The notes beneath the pieces were generated by a model that was given only the letters and a program-made list of their open reading frames with translations, ran no database searches and had not been told where the DNA came from. A DNA stretch of 64,000 nucleotides from Microvirga mediterraneensis (GTDB lineage Bacteria; Pseudomonadota; Alphaproteobacteria; Rhizobiales; Beijerinckiaceae). The stretch lies in NCBI RefSeq assembly GCF_013520865.1, contig NZ_JACDXJ010000001.1, positions 4,201,501 through 4,265,500 of the forward strand, written 5' to 3'. The position numbers and the translations under genes were made by a program. This document shows positions 1 through 8,992 of the stretch, piece after piece. Within the stretch, counting starts at the first letter, position 1. Each line of letters opens with the position of its first letter.

Positions 1-752
1 TGATGACGCCCGTGCTGTGGGCCGTCTTGTCCGCATTCAAGACGCGAAGCGACATTTTCGCCGGTGACGTCTGGCCTCGGAACTGGTCGGTGGAAAGCTT
101 CCGCGACCTCCTGTCAAAAACCCTGTACATCAGGTGGATGGTCAACAGCCTGTTCGTTGCCTTCTGCAGTACCGCACTCGGCCTGTTCTTCTGCTCCCTC
201 GGCGGATACGCCTTCGCCAAGTTCGATTTCCCCGGCAAGACGGTCCTGTTCTGGATTGTGATCGCGTCGGTCTCCATTCCGCCCTTCACCACAGTCATCC
301 CTCTCTTCGGCTGGTTGGCCCGGCTCGGCCTCCTGGATACCTACCTGGTTCTCATTCTGCCGTTCGCCGCGAACGCTTTCGGGATCTTCCTCATGCGCCA
401 GTATGCGATGGGCGTTCCCAACGAGCTGCTCGATGCGGGCCGCATGGACGGGTGCGGCGAGTTCCGCCTGTACTGGAGCGTCGTCCTGCCCTTGCTCCGG
501 CCTGCCCTGGGAACCGTCGGGATCCTCATCTTCATCTCTTCCTGGAACAGCTACATCTGGCCACTCGTCATGATGCGCTCCGACGAGATGCTCACATTGC
601 CTGTCGGAGTTGCGTCCCTGAAGGGCGACCAGCTTCCGGAATATGGGATGCTGATGGCCGCCTCCGTCCTCTCCAGCCTTCCCATCGTCGTCGCGTTCTT
701 CGCGATGCAAAGGCAATTCATCGCCGGCCTCACGCAGGGCGCGGTCAAATAA
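1..752 (+). CDS. Carbohydrate ABC transporter permease (MalG-type), 5' end cut by window
   Basis: Inner-membrane permease of a CUT1-type sugar importer. The frame is open to the window edge and the protein begins almost at once with the W-x-x-x-x-FKT segment that normally follows the first transmembrane helix, so about 20-30 N-terminal residues lie outside the window. Several hydrophobic helices follow. The cytoplasmic EAA loop, which docks on the ATPase, is visible near residues 138-165 (ELLDAGRMDGCGEF then LPLLRPALG). The matching ATPase lies four genes downstream at 3453, with two dehydrogenases and an enolase-superfamily enzyme between, so the substrate is probably a sugar or sugar acid that these enzymes oxidise. 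The solute-binding protein and partner permease are presumably upstream. Confidence 0.9.
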   Translation, partial: MTPVLWAVLSAFKTRSDIFAGDVWPRNWSVESFRDLLSKTLYIRWMVNSLFVAFCSTALGLFFCSLGGYAFAKFDFPGKTVLFWIVIASVSIPPFTTVIPLFGWLARLGLLDTYLVLILPFAANAFGIFLMRQYAMGVPNELLDAGRMDGCGEFRLYWSVVLPLLRPALGTVGILIFISSWNSYIWPLVMMRSDEMLTLPVGVASLKGDQLPEYGMLMAASVLSSLPIVVAFFAMQRQFIAGLTQGAVK

Positions 753-774
753 TCTCCTTCCGGAGTCGACGAAC

Positions 775-1515
775 ATGCAACTGGATTTGGAAGACAAGGT
801 CGTTCTGATCACTGGGGCGGCGCGCGGGATCGGCCTGGAGACGGCTCGCTGCTTTGCGGCTGAAGGCGCCAGAGTGATGCTCGTGGATCGGGACGCGGCG
901 GCGCTTGCCGACGCCGCGTCGCAAATCGGCAATTCGGAAAGCATGGCGGCTGACTTGACCGTCGACGGAGCGGCCGACCAGATCGTTTCCAAAGCACTCG
1001 ATGCCTTCGGTCGTCTCGATGTCCTCGTCAACAATGCGGGGATTAGCGAGCCGGCGCCCATCGCGGGAACAAGCCCGGAATCCTGGCGCAGAGTCATGGC
1101 GATCAACCTCGATGCCATTTACCTCTTGTCCCGCGCGGCCATGCCAGCCCTCGGGACCTCAAAGGGCTCCGTCGTGTCCCTGGCGTCCTTCGCCGGAAAA
1201 CGGGGAACTCTGTTCGGCGACAACACGTCCTATTCGACTTCCAAGGCCGGCGTCATCGGGTTCACCCGCGCGCTCGCCATCGAAGCCGCCAAGGTCGGGG
1301 TCCGCGTGAATGCCGTCGCGCCGGGCCCTGTCGCGACCGAACTCATCAAGGCGCTCACACCCGATCAGCTCAAGCGCGTAACCGATTTCGTTCCCCTCGG
1401 ACGCATGGCCGAGACCCGGGAAATTGCCGAGTTGATCGTTTTTCTGTCCTCCGCCCGCGCCGCGTACATCACTGGAGAAGTGGTGAACGTGAACGGCGGC
1501 TTGTACATGGATTAA
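775..1515 (+). CDS. SDR family NAD(P)-dependent oxidoreductase
   Basis: Classical short-chain dehydrogenase of 246 residues, the usual length. It has the Rossmann glycine motif TGAARGIG (13-20), the NNAG motif (86-89), a catalytic Ser near 135-138 and the YxxxK pair Y153/K157. The C-terminal GEVVNVNGG stretch is typical of the sugar-alcohol and 3-oxoacyl reductase subgroup. It starts 22 bases after the permease stop and ends 4 bases before the enolase-superfamily gene, so it is an operon member. Inferred role: NAD(P)-dependent oxidation of the imported sugar or of an intermediate. The substrate cannot be read from sequence. Confidence 0.9.
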   Translation: MQLDLEDKVVLITGAARGIGLETARCFAAEGARVMLVDRDAAALADAASQIGNSESMAADLTVDGAADQIVSKALDAFGRLDVLVNNAGISEPAPIAGTSPESWRRVMAINLDAIYLLSRAAMPALGTSKGSVVSLASFAGKRGTLFGDNTSYSTSKAGVIGFTRALAIEAAKVGVRVNAVAPGPVATELIKALTPDQLKRVTDFVPLGRMAETREIAELIVFLSSARAAYITGEVVNVNGGLYMD

Positions 1516-1519
1516 ATGC

Positions 1520-2695
1520 ATGACGTCTGCCGCTTCGCCCCTCACGATCGTGAATGTCAGGCACTGGCTGATCTATATCCCATTCGAGCACCCGATCGTC
1601 TGGGGGTCCGGTAAGCGCCTGGGAAGCACGCGGCTCGTGGTGGAAGTGACCACCGCCGGAGGCGTCAAAGGGTATGGCGAAACCATCTCCCTGCTCGATT
1701 TCGTGCCGGCTGTCTTCGAGAAGGTTGTCGCGCCGCTCCTGATCGGCAGGAGCGTCTCCGACGTCGAAAGATTTCACAGGCACGTCCTCGGGGCCGGCTA
1801 TTACCATCATCAGCGCGCAGCCGTCATGGCCATGGCGGCTGCCGAAATGGCCATGTGGGATGCACTCGGCCGTCACGCGGGCCTTCCTCTCCACGCCCTG
1901 TGGGGCGGCGCGTACCGCACGGATATCGAGTTGTCCGCGTACCTGTTCGTCGCGGACCCGCAGGGTTGCGCCGACATGGCTGCGCGCTTTCTCGATCAAG
2001 GCTACACGACATTCAAGCTCAAGATCGGTCATGACTTGGCGTCGGACCTGAGCTTGGTCGAGGCCGTTCGACGGACCATCGGCGACGATCCTCCTTTGCG
2101 GGCCGATGTCAACGGTGCTTGGACCCCTGGAACCGCCAGACGCCAGTTGGATCGCCTGAAAGCCTATGATCTGGCCTATATCGAGCAGCCGCTCGTTCTT
2201 GACGACCTGATCGGGCACGCGGAGCTTCGGAAGGTCCAAACGGTGCCGGTCGCGTTGGACGAGTCGGCCTACACCCTGAACGACGTCGGAAACATCGTCC
2301 GAATGGGCGCGGCGGATGTCATCCTGCTCGATCCCCATGAGCAGGGCGGCCTGTGGCAGTGCCTGAAGGCCGCAGCCATCGCGGAAGCGGCCGGATTGCC
2401 CGTAACGCTCCACAGCGGCGGGGAACTGGGCCTCTCCCAGGCCGCCTATCTTCACCTCGCGGCGGCCATTCCGAACATGTCGATCGCCATCGACACGGAG
2501 TATTATTATCATACCGTCGACATCATCAAGGACCCGCACGAGATCAAGGCCGGTCGCCTTCCCGTCCCGACCGGGCCGGGCCTCGGCGTAACCCCCGATA
2601 TCGACAGGCTCGACAGCCTGCGCACCACGAAGGTCATCGGGGCCTATCTCGATGCGGACCGGCCCGGCTGGTTTGCCGAGAAACCCAAATACTAG
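1520..2695 (+). CDS. Mandelate racemase/muconate lactonizing enzyme family protein
   Basis: Enolase-superfamily enzyme of 391 residues that abstracts the alpha-proton of a carboxylate, typically for sugar-acid dehydration, epimerisation or cycloisomerisation. The KxK motif is K166-L-K168. Metal ligands are probably D196 (RADVNG), E222 (IEQPL) and D247/E248 (ALDES). The seventh strand carries H298 in TLHSGGELGLS, and the sixth strand reads LLDPHEQGG instead of the K-x-x-x-GG of muconate enzymes, which argues against a plain muconate cycloisomerase. Its place between two SDR genes in a sugar-transport operon points to sugar-acid dehydration, but this is inference. A second ATG lies 4 bases upstream out of frame; ATG 1520 gives the conserved N-terminus. 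Confidence 0.85.
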   Translation: MTSAASPLTIVNVRHWLIYIPFEHPIVWGSGKRLGSTRLVVEVTTAGGVKGYGETISLLDFVPAVFEKVVAPLLIGRSVSDVERFHRHVLGAGYYHHQRAAVMAMAAAEMAMWDALGRHAGLPLHALWGGAYRTDIELSAYLFVADPQGCADMAARFLDQGYTTFKLKIGHDLASDLSLVEAVRRTIGDDPPLRADVNGAWTPGTARRQLDRLKAYDLAYIEQPLVLDDLIGHAELRKVQTVPVALDESAYTLNDVGNIVRMGAADVILLDPHEQGGLWQCLKAAAIAEAAGLPVTLHSGGELGLSQAAYLHLAAAIPNMSIAIDTEYYYHTVDIIKDPHEIKAGRLPVPTGPGLGVTPDIDRLDSLRTTKVIGAYLDADRPGWFAEKPKY

Positions 2696-2702
2696 GTGCA
2701 TC

Positions 2703-3437
2703 ATGAGCAGGTTTCAGGGACGCATCGCCGTGGTGACAGGTGCCGGCCAAGGCATTGGCCAGGCGGTGGCTCAACGGCTCTCGGATGATGGAGCGACCGT
2801 GTATGCGGTGGATATGGCCGCACCATCGGAAAGCGACGCAAGGCTGCGGGAAAGACGCGTCGATGTGACGGACCAGGAGCAGATCCAAACTCTCTTCGCC
2901 GAGATCGGCGAGGTTCATGGCCGCCTCGACATGCTCGTCAACAACGCCGGAATTCCCGGAGAGGGCGCCCTTGCCGGGCTCACCGTCGAGGCGTGGAACA
3001 AGGTCTTCGCCGTCAACGTCACCGGGCAGATGCTCATGTGCCAGGCGGCCCTGCCCCTGCTCCGTTCCGGTTCAAGCATCGTGAACGTCTCGTCGGTCGC
3101 AGCTCATATCGGGTTTGCCGACAGGGCGCCCTATTGCGCCTCGAAGGCGGCCGTGCTCGGCCTTACCCGTGCTCTCGCGGTGGAACTCGCCTCCAGCAAC
3201 ATTCGCGTCAACTGCGTGTGCCCCGGAACCGTCCAGACGCCCTGGATCGGCCGCCTCGTCGGCACCGACGAATTGTCGGACGCCAGACTTGCGAGCATGC
3301 GGTCCCGTCAGATCCTCAACCGGATCGGCGAACCGTCCGAGATCGCCTCCGTGATTGCTTTTCTTTTGTCGGACGACGCGTCCTTCGTCACAGGCAGCAT
3401 TTTCATGGCGGACGGCGGAATGCTGACCGCCCGATAA
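2703..3437 (+). CDS. SDR family oxidoreductase
   Basis: A second short-chain dehydrogenase in the operon, 244 residues. The reading frame extends to ATG 2652 inside the preceding gene, but ATG 2703 (MSRFQGRIAVVTGAGQGIG) gives the normal short N-terminus and lies 7 bases after the upstream stop, so it is chosen. Visible motifs are TGAGQGIG, NNAG, the active-site Ser in NVSSVAA and YCASK (YxxxK), with a C-terminal GSIFMADGG. Together with the first SDR and the enolase-superfamily enzyme it would make a short oxidative route for one imported compound. Exact substrate unknown. Confidence 0.9.
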   Translation: MSRFQGRIAVVTGAGQGIGQAVAQRLSDDGATVYAVDMAAPSESDARLRERRVDVTDQEQIQTLFAEIGEVHGRLDMLVNNAGIPGEGALAGLTVEAWNKVFAVNVTGQMLMCQAALPLLRSGSSIVNVSSVAAHIGFADRAPYCASKAAVLGLTRALAVELASSNIRVNCVCPGTVQTPWIGRLVGTDELSDARLASMRSRQILNRIGEPSEIASVIAFLLSDDASFVTGSIFMADGGMLTAR

Positions 3438-3452
3438 ATCTTGGAGTTCAAA

Positions 3453-4514
3453 ATGGCTAAAGTCAGACTCGACCGCGTTCGCAAGACTTTCGGCGATGTG
3501 GTCGTCCTTCCGGGGATTGATCTCACGATCGAGAACGAGGAATTCGTCGTACTCGTCGGGCCGTCAGGCTGTGGAAAGTCGACCCTCCTGAGAATGATTG
3601 CCGGTCTGGACGACATGACAAGCGGGACGATCAGCATCGGCGACCGCATTGTGAATGACGTCGATGCCCGCGATCGCGATATCGCGATGGTGTTCCAGAG
3701 CTACGCGCTCTACCCGCACAAGACGGTCTTCGAGAACATGTCGTTTGCCCTGAAGCTCCAGGGTGTCGAGAAGGCCGTGCTGCGACGCAAGGTCGATGAG
3801 GCGGCAAGCATACTGGGCTTAACGAATCTTCTCGATCGCTATCCTCGGCAGCTGTCGGGCGGACAGCGACAGCGGGTCGCCATGGGACGCGCCATCGTGC
3901 GCGATCCTCAGGTTTTTCTGTTCGACGAACCGCTTTCGAACCTTGATGCCAAACTCCGCGTCGCGATGCGCACAGAGATCCGGTCCTTGCATCAGAGGCT
4001 CAGGGCAACATCCATCTATGTCACCCACGATCAGGTCGAAGCCATGACCATGGCGGATCGGATCGTCGTGATGAATGCCGGACGCATCGAGCAGGTCGGC
4101 ACGCCGATGGAGCTGTATGACCGGCCCGCCAATGTGTTCGTGGCGAACTTCATCGGTTCTCCAGCGATCAATCTCCTTCCGGGCCGCATGGGGCAGAACG
4201 GCCGGTTCACGACCTCCGGCGGCGCAAGCCTGCCCGTCCAGAGCGCTGTTGGAGCGACGCCGAGGCCGCTCCTTTATGGCATTCGGCCCGAGCATCTGGA
4301 GATCGACCACGAGAGCGGCCTGCCGTTTCGCGTCGAGATCGTCGAACCGACCGGGTCGCAGGTCATTCTGTATGGCGACCTTGCTGGAAACCCCGTCTAC
4401 GCTCTCTTCGGCGACCTCCGAGGGGTCACGGTCGGCGATACGCTCAAGCTATCCCCTCGATCCAGCGCGGCTCATCTTTTCGATGAGCACACTGGCACAA
4501 GATTGAACTCTTGA
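3453..4514 (+). CDS. ABC transporter ATP-binding protein (UgpC/MalK type)
   Basis: ATPase of a carbohydrate importer, 353 residues. It shows Walker A GPSGCGKST, Q-loop MVFQSYALYP, signature LSGGQRQRVAMGRA, Walker B VFLFDEPLSNLD and the switch His in VTHDQVEAMTMADR. The C-terminal third is the TOBE/OB-fold regulatory domain with the GIRPEHL motif typical of MalK, UgpC and MsmK. TTG 3441 is in frame upstream, but ATG 3453 has GGAG 6 bases ahead and gives the canonical MAKVRL start. It should energise the permease at 1-752 and closes the operon. Confidence 0.93.
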   Translation: MAKVRLDRVRKTFGDVVVLPGIDLTIENEEFVVLVGPSGCGKSTLLRMIAGLDDMTSGTISIGDRIVNDVDARDRDIAMVFQSYALYPHKTVFENMSFALKLQGVEKAVLRRKVDEAASILGLTNLLDRYPRQLSGGQRQRVAMGRAIVRDPQVFLFDEPLSNLDAKLRVAMRTEIRSLHQRLRATSIYVTHDQVEAMTMADRIVVMNAGRIEQVGTPMELYDRPANVFVANFIGSPAINLLPGRMGQNGRFTTSGGASLPVQSAVGATPRPLLYGIRPEHLEIDHESGLPFRVEIVEPTGSQVILYGDLAGNPVYALFGDLRGVTVGDTLKLSPRSSAAHLFDEHTGTRLNS

Positions 4515-4573
4515 TCCCACACGCGCCGCCTCGAATGCGTTACCCGGAGCGTTGGATCTCAGCGGGAAGCGTT

Positions 4574-4667
4574 AGAGCTGTTTCCACTTGCGTGGAATCA
4601 GCTCTCTTCTTTGTTTGACCGCATTTTTGACGGTGAACCGGATCCACTTCACCGAAAAATGCTCTAG
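4574..4667. repeat. Intergenic palindromic repeat ending in CTAG, left flank of the IS
   Basis: A gene-free stretch after the ABC ATPase. It contains an inverted repeat (AGAGCTGTTTCCAC, loop TTGC, GTGGAATCAGCTCT, 4574-4605), then a second part with CCGGATCCACTT and the ending AAAATGCTCTAG. Related CCGGATCCACTTTT / GATGCTCTAG pieces occur at 20303-20412, 29188-29270 and 63853-63888. From memory this resembles a common dispersed repeat of Methylobacteriaceae; that is not verified here. The insertion sequence sits at the terminal CTAG. Confidence 0.6.
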
Positions 4668-5504
4668 GCCCTGTTAGGCCTTGAAAGCGTTCTCCCTTTG
4701 CTGGATGCCGAGGGAGGCCATCATGCAAGTTCTAGACGATGCTGAGTGGGCGGTCTGGGAGCCGCTGATTGCGGCCTGCCGCCCGCATGGCAAGACCCAA
4801 CCGCTCGATCTGCGCCAAACCTTCGAAGCCATTGTCTGGCGTCACCGCAACGGCGCCAAGTGGCGCTCCATTCCGGCGGAACTCGGGCCATGGTGGCGTG
4901 CCGCGCAGATGTTCATCCGCTGGGCCGAACTGGGAGTGTGGGAAGCCATTTTCGAGCTGGCGCAAGAGCGCAAGGTCGAACTGGGCATGGTGTTCCTCGA
5001 CGGCAGCAGCATCCGGGCGCATGCCAAGGCGGCGGGCGCGGCTAAAAAGGGGGGAGTGCGGCAAGCCGCGATCAGCATGAGGCACTTGGACGAAGCCGTG
5101 GCGGCTTCGGTACGAAGGCCTGCGTGATTGCCGATGCGCTCGGGCGGGCGGTGACGTTCCTCCTTGCCCCAGGCTAGGCGCACGAACTGCGCTTGGCGCT
5201 GCCCCTGCTCGACAGCTTGCCGGGCGTGCCGCTGTGGGTGGTGGGCGATCGCATCTACTCGTCGCATGGCTTGCGTCAAGCCGTCTGGGACAGAGGTGCA
5301 CGACCGGCGATCCCCACCAATCCCACCGAGGGCCCGTTGGCCTGTCCCGCCTGGATCTACGCCAACCGTTCCCGTGTCGAGCAGCTCTGGGGGCGGCTGA
5401 AGGAATGGCGCGCCATCGCCACTCGCTACGAGAAGACGGCACGCTGCTTCATGGCGGTGCTGTGCATCGCCGCAACTCACGACTGGATCAAGAGCTAACA
5501 GAGC
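4668..5504 (+). mobile_element. IS5-family (IS427-like) insertion sequence, defective
   Basis: Element of about 837 bp with imperfect terminal inverted repeats: left GGCCCTGTTAGGCCTTGA, right (reverse complement) GGCTCTGTTAGCTCTTGA. CTAG is present on both sides (4664-4667 and 5505-5508), consistent with the CTAG/TA target duplication known for this group. Length and two-frame organisation match IS427-type IS5 elements. The single transposase gene is broken, so the copy should not move by itself. Confidence 0.82.
4723..5498 (+). pseudogene. IS5-family transposase, two frames plus internal stop
   Basis: The first frame starts at ATG 4723 after GGGAGG and encodes the DUF4096-like N-terminus (VLDDAEWAVWEPL) and the first DDE aspartate region (MVFLDGSSIRAHAKAAGA). 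At 5044-5050 (AAAAAGG) the family continues in the -1 frame, where KGG leads into LGRSRGGFGTK; such A-rich slippage is the normal expression route for IS427-type elements. In that second frame a TAG at 5175-5177 stands where the family has Gln in APGQAHEL, then GDRIYSSHGLR (second DDE Asp) and the C-terminal WGRLKEWRAIATRYEKTA follow. The TAG makes it a pseudogene even if frameshifting occurs. Confidence 0.85.
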
Positions 5505-5675
5505 CTAGGTGGAGGCCCTATGGAAGTTACCGGCGCAGTCCAGGTTCATCCCGCTTGATAGGGGCTGGTGATCGGCTCGGGCAAGCCGCTCCCATGCTTG
5601 TAAAAAGCTGGCCCATCAACCGCGCTGCCAACCTTAGTCAATGGAGCGGCCTTCGCGACATCGAGCCCCTGCAAG

Positions 5676-8261
5676 CTAGACGACAAAGAAGTCGTGATGG
5701 GTAAGTTTGGCCTTGTTGGAGATCGTAGCGAACTTAACTTGAGCGGCCGACCCTGTGCCATCGGGATCATAGTAGAGTGAGCCCGAAGCTCGGTCATAGA
5801 TGATACGATCCTGCGCATCCTGCGCCTGCAGGCCGGCCACGAAGCTCCCGCTCTTGAGCGCGACAGGCTTGGTTATCGTACCGATCCCGAGCCCGGCAAA
5901 GACTGAGTTGTCGAGCCAGAGACTGTCGCGTACGACATTGAAGTCCTTTATGATGTCGACATTGCCGCCCTTGTTCAGCCTAGTATCGAACAGGAACACG
6001 TCGCGCCCCGCATTGCCGAAGAGGATGTCATTGCCGGCGCCGCCATTGATCGTATCGTTGCCCCTGCCGCCATAGACCGTGTCCCGCCCCGCATCGCCAT
6101 AGACACGGTCATGGCCCGAACCGCCATTGACCAAGTCATGCCCCGAGCCGCCATTGACCGTGTCGTTGCCGGCGCTGCCGGATATCACGTCGTTCCCCGA
6201 TCCACCCGAGACCCGGTCATCGTCATTGTATCCATAGAGGGTGTCGTTGCCGGCGCCGCCCCTGATCAGGTCGTTGCCGGTGCCGCCGAAAACGTAATCC
6301 CGGCCCGAGCCGCCATCGATCGTGTCGTTGCCGCCGCCGCCATGAAACCAGTCGTTGCCGCCCCCGCCCCACAGGGCATTGTCACCGCCGCTACCCCGCA
6401 TCGCGTTGCCGAGGGCGTTGCCCTGCGCCTGCGCATCGCCGCCGGTCAGGGTGAGGTTCTCGATGGAGTCCGGCAGCATCACCGTGCCCGAGCCGCCATA
6501 GAACACCTGATCGACGCCGCCCGTTCCCAGGGCGCCGGTGAGCTGCGAGGGATCTGTGATCGCGATGTCGACGCCGCCGCTATCGTTGCGCGTTACGGCC
6601 ACATCGTCCGCTCCATACACCGTTACTGTGACATTCTGCACGGTCCCATCTAACGCTCGGACCGTGAAGATCTCCTGTGCCACATCGGTCGCTTTGAGCG
6701 CCTGCAGCGATGCGCGGGAGTTATCCAGATGATAGGTCCACTTACCCGTGCTCGCGTCGAACGAAAAGATACCGTAGGTACCGTTCACATCAGCTTGTGC
6801 CTGGAACTGGCCCTCGCCAGTATCGGGGTCGCTGACTATCAGTGTGCCTGAGATCGCGGTCGTAGCGTCTTCTGTCACCTCACCCGCTGTGGTGCCGCCA
6901 ATCACGGTCGCATCGTCTGTGCCCATGACGGTTAGTCTGATGAGTTGCTCAGTGCCATCGAAGGCTTTGATCTTAAACGCCTCGTATGCCACAGCCCCAG
7001 ACGTAAGTGCCTGGAGGGCTGTACTGGCTGGATCAAGGGAGTAGGTCCATCGGCCGGTGCTGGAGTTGAAGGAAAAGATGCCATAGGCACCACGAATATC
7101 GCCCTGAGCTTGAAACTCGCTCTCACCAGTATCTGGATCGACCACGGTCAATAGGCCTGAGACCGTAGTGATCGTGTCTTCCGTTGCCTCCCCTGTCACG
7201 GTGCCGTCTATGACCGCCACATCGTTCACACCGTGGAACGTTATCGTCACCTGACCAGTGTCCGCAGCACCGATCGGATCGGAAGCCTGATATGCGAACG
7301 TATCTGTGATCGTACCGCCGGCGCCGAGAGCTTTCACGGCAGCGAGTGTAAGAGCGCTTGCGCTGTAGGTGTAAGACCCATCGCTGTTAAGAACTACGAA
7401 GCCGCGTGCCGGGGCCTGACTCAGGGTGACTGTGATCGCATCACCTTCGGTGTCAATATCACGACCCGTCCCGTCCAGTGCGCCTTGGATCACGTTACCC
7501 ATAGCACGCCCGAGATCATCCGCATCAGCGCTATCATCGGCAACCGACGGCGCTGAGTTGATCATCAATATTGTTGTGTTGGTTTGAGAGTCGTGTTTGG
7601 CATTCCAGATCAAGCCTGCAAAATTGCCCTGCAGGATGAGGCTGTCATACTCGCTGATGTCGAGGCGCCCCGTCTTCAGGGTGTCGACGACGGCTTGGTT
7701 GGCGACCCACATGCCGTAGTAGCTGTTCTGCAAAACGATACGGTCGCCGACGCCAAAATCAGTAATGATGTCGTCTTTGAGGTCAGACTGAGAGCCTAGA
7801 AACGTATCGTTCCCGCTCCCGCCTGTCAGAATGTCCGCGCCACCGGAACCGTTCAGGGTGTCATTCCCACTGCCCCCGTTAATCGTGTCATCCCCGGCCA
7901 GGAAAATCGAGGCTGTCCTTGGATCTTCATAAGACCACAATGTCGGGCCATATTTAGAAGCCCACGCCATATTGAAAATTATATCAGGTTGATCATCGAT
8001 AAACTCTAGCCGAGCAACTGATGTACCGTTGCTGTAAGCGTTAATCTGCATAAGTTTATAGGTAAACCCTGACCTAAGAATGTTATCAAATATAAGATCT
8101 ACCCGCAGCAGCTTCCCATCATTGGTCCCGCGTGCAAAATTATTTTCAGTATAGTTTGTTTGATTCTTAAGACTAATAGATGAGACCCGGTGGCCATTGC
8201 CCCAGAAATAATCAGTCGAGAAGCCTGTATCACCGTCCGATCCGGAAATTAGCACTCCCAC
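5676..8261 (-). CDS. Secreted RTX/VCBS calcium-binding repeat protein
   Basis: Large exported protein of about 861 residues. GTG 8261 is chosen because an AGGGGGG ribosome-binding site lies 4-6 bases upstream; a TTG at 8318 in frame has none. Layout: unique N-terminal region (about 1-120), a small RTX block (GGSGNDTLNGSGGADILTGG), a bridging domain, then two clear VCBS/cadherin-like repeats (each with VTEDATT..SGTL.V.DPDTGE and GTYGIFSFD..TGKWTY) plus a degenerate one before them, and finally a long RTX block (about 610-760) and a C-terminus ending DFFVV. RTX nonapeptides bind calcium after export, and the C-terminus would be the type I secretion signal. No secretion genes lie nearby. The 5' part (about 7900-8260) is clearly more AT-rich than its surroundings. 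Confidence 0.85.
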   Translation of the reverse strand: MGVLISGSDGDTGFSTDYFWGNGHRVSSISLKNQTNYTENNFARGTNDGKLLRVDLIFDNILRSGFTYKLMQINAYSNGTSVARLEFIDDQPDIIFNMAWASKYGPTLWSYEDPRTASIFLAGDDTINGGSGNDTLNGSGGADILTGGSGNDTFLGSQSDLKDDIITDFGVGDRIVLQNSYYGMWVANQAVVDTLKTGRLDISEYDSLILQGNFAGLIWNAKHDSQTNTTILMINSAPSVADDSADADDLGRAMGNVIQGALDGTGRDIDTEGDAITVTLSQAPARGFVVLNSDGSYTYSASALTLAAVKALGAGGTITDTFAYQASDPIGAADTGQVTITFHGVNDVAVIDGTVTGEATEDTITTVSGLLTVVDPDTGESEFQAQGDIRGAYGIFSFNSSTGRWTYSLDPASTALQALTSGAVAYEAFKIKAFDGTEQLIRLTVMGTDDATVIGGTTAGEVTEDATTAISGTLIVSDPDTGEGQFQAQADVNGTYGIFSFDASTGKWTYHLDNSRASLQALKATDVAQEIFTVRALDGTVQNVTVTVYGADDVAVTRNDSGGVDIAITDPSQLTGALGTGGVDQVFYGGSGTVMLPDSIENLTLTGGDAQAQGNALGNAMRGSGGDNALWGGGGNDWFHGGGGNDTIDGGSGRDYVFGGTGNDLIRGGAGNDTLYGYNDDDRVSGGSGNDVISGSAGNDTVNGGSGHDLVNGGSGHDRVYGDAGRDTVYGGRGNDTINGGAGNDILFGNAGRDVFLFDTRLNKGGNVDIIKDFNVVRDSLWLDNSVFAGLGIGTITKPVALKSGSFVAGLQAQDAQDRIIYDRASGSLYYDPDGTGSAAQVKFATISNKAKLTHHDFFVV

Positions 8262-8417
8262 GATTGCCCCCCTGTGAATTTCCCACGCCGTTTGCAGTGC
8301 TGGCCTAAGTCTCAACAAAGCATCTATGAATAGTTCCTTATCCCAATAAGGTAAGCTTTCCTAGAGAAAGCCAATACAGCCATCCCCATATTGTCTACAG
8401 GCAGCACGGGCATACTG

Positions 8418-8973
8418 ATGCGTTTCATCGATGCCGCCCTCTATCGCGAGCCGGTCAGGGGCGGTGCTCAGCGCCTCGCTCCTCAAGGGCCAAGGCCGCA
8501 GCTACATCGATTTAGAGAACGGCGTCTTCTATCGGCTGGCCGAGGGCCAGCGGGACACGAACAAGAGACAGTCGTCCGTACGCCTGCCGCCGCGCCTGAT
8601 CGCCCATATATGCCGCTGGCAAGCCAGGGGCATCATCGCCACGCATGTTGGGGAATGGGACGGAGTGCCGGTGAAGTCGGTCAAGGTGGCATGGGCGAGG
8701 GCCCTGAAGCTCGCCAAGATCAGCAAGAAGGCGCCGCCGCACACGCTCCGGCACACGGCCGCCACGTGGCTGATGCAGCAGGGCGTGGACAAGTGGGAGG
8801 CGGCCGGTTTCCTCGGCATGTCCACCGTCGTGCTGGAGCGGACTTATGGGAAGCACCATCCGGATTTCATGGCCGAGGCGGCGAGCGCCACTACCTGGAA
8901 AAGACGCAAATCATTGCCGCAGAACCTGCGATGTGCTCGGTTAAACAGCATCAAGAGGCCGATTTTAAGATAA
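8418..8973 (+). pseudogene. Tyrosine recombinase (phage-type integrase) remnant
   Basis: Only the catalytic half of a site-specific recombinase remains. The piece RFIDAALY (frame of 8418) matches the start of the catalytic domain, but the continuation SRSGAVLSAS lies in another frame from about 8440, so there is a frameshift. The rest keeps HTLRHTAATWLMQQGVDKWEAAGFLGMS and RTYGKHHP, which contain the box II Arg/His and the nucleophilic Tyr. The N-terminal arm-binding and core-binding domains are absent. It stops 20 bases from the 3' end of a tRNA gene, the usual attachment site of such integrases. Confidence 0.75.
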
Positions 8974-8992
8974 ATATCAAAGAGTTAGAGAT

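Noticed and set aside
5930..6420. Regular DNA periodicity resembling a repeat array or CRISPR
   Set aside because: It is the coding sequence of RTX nonapeptides, with 27-base periodicity and no conserved repeat-spacer structure.
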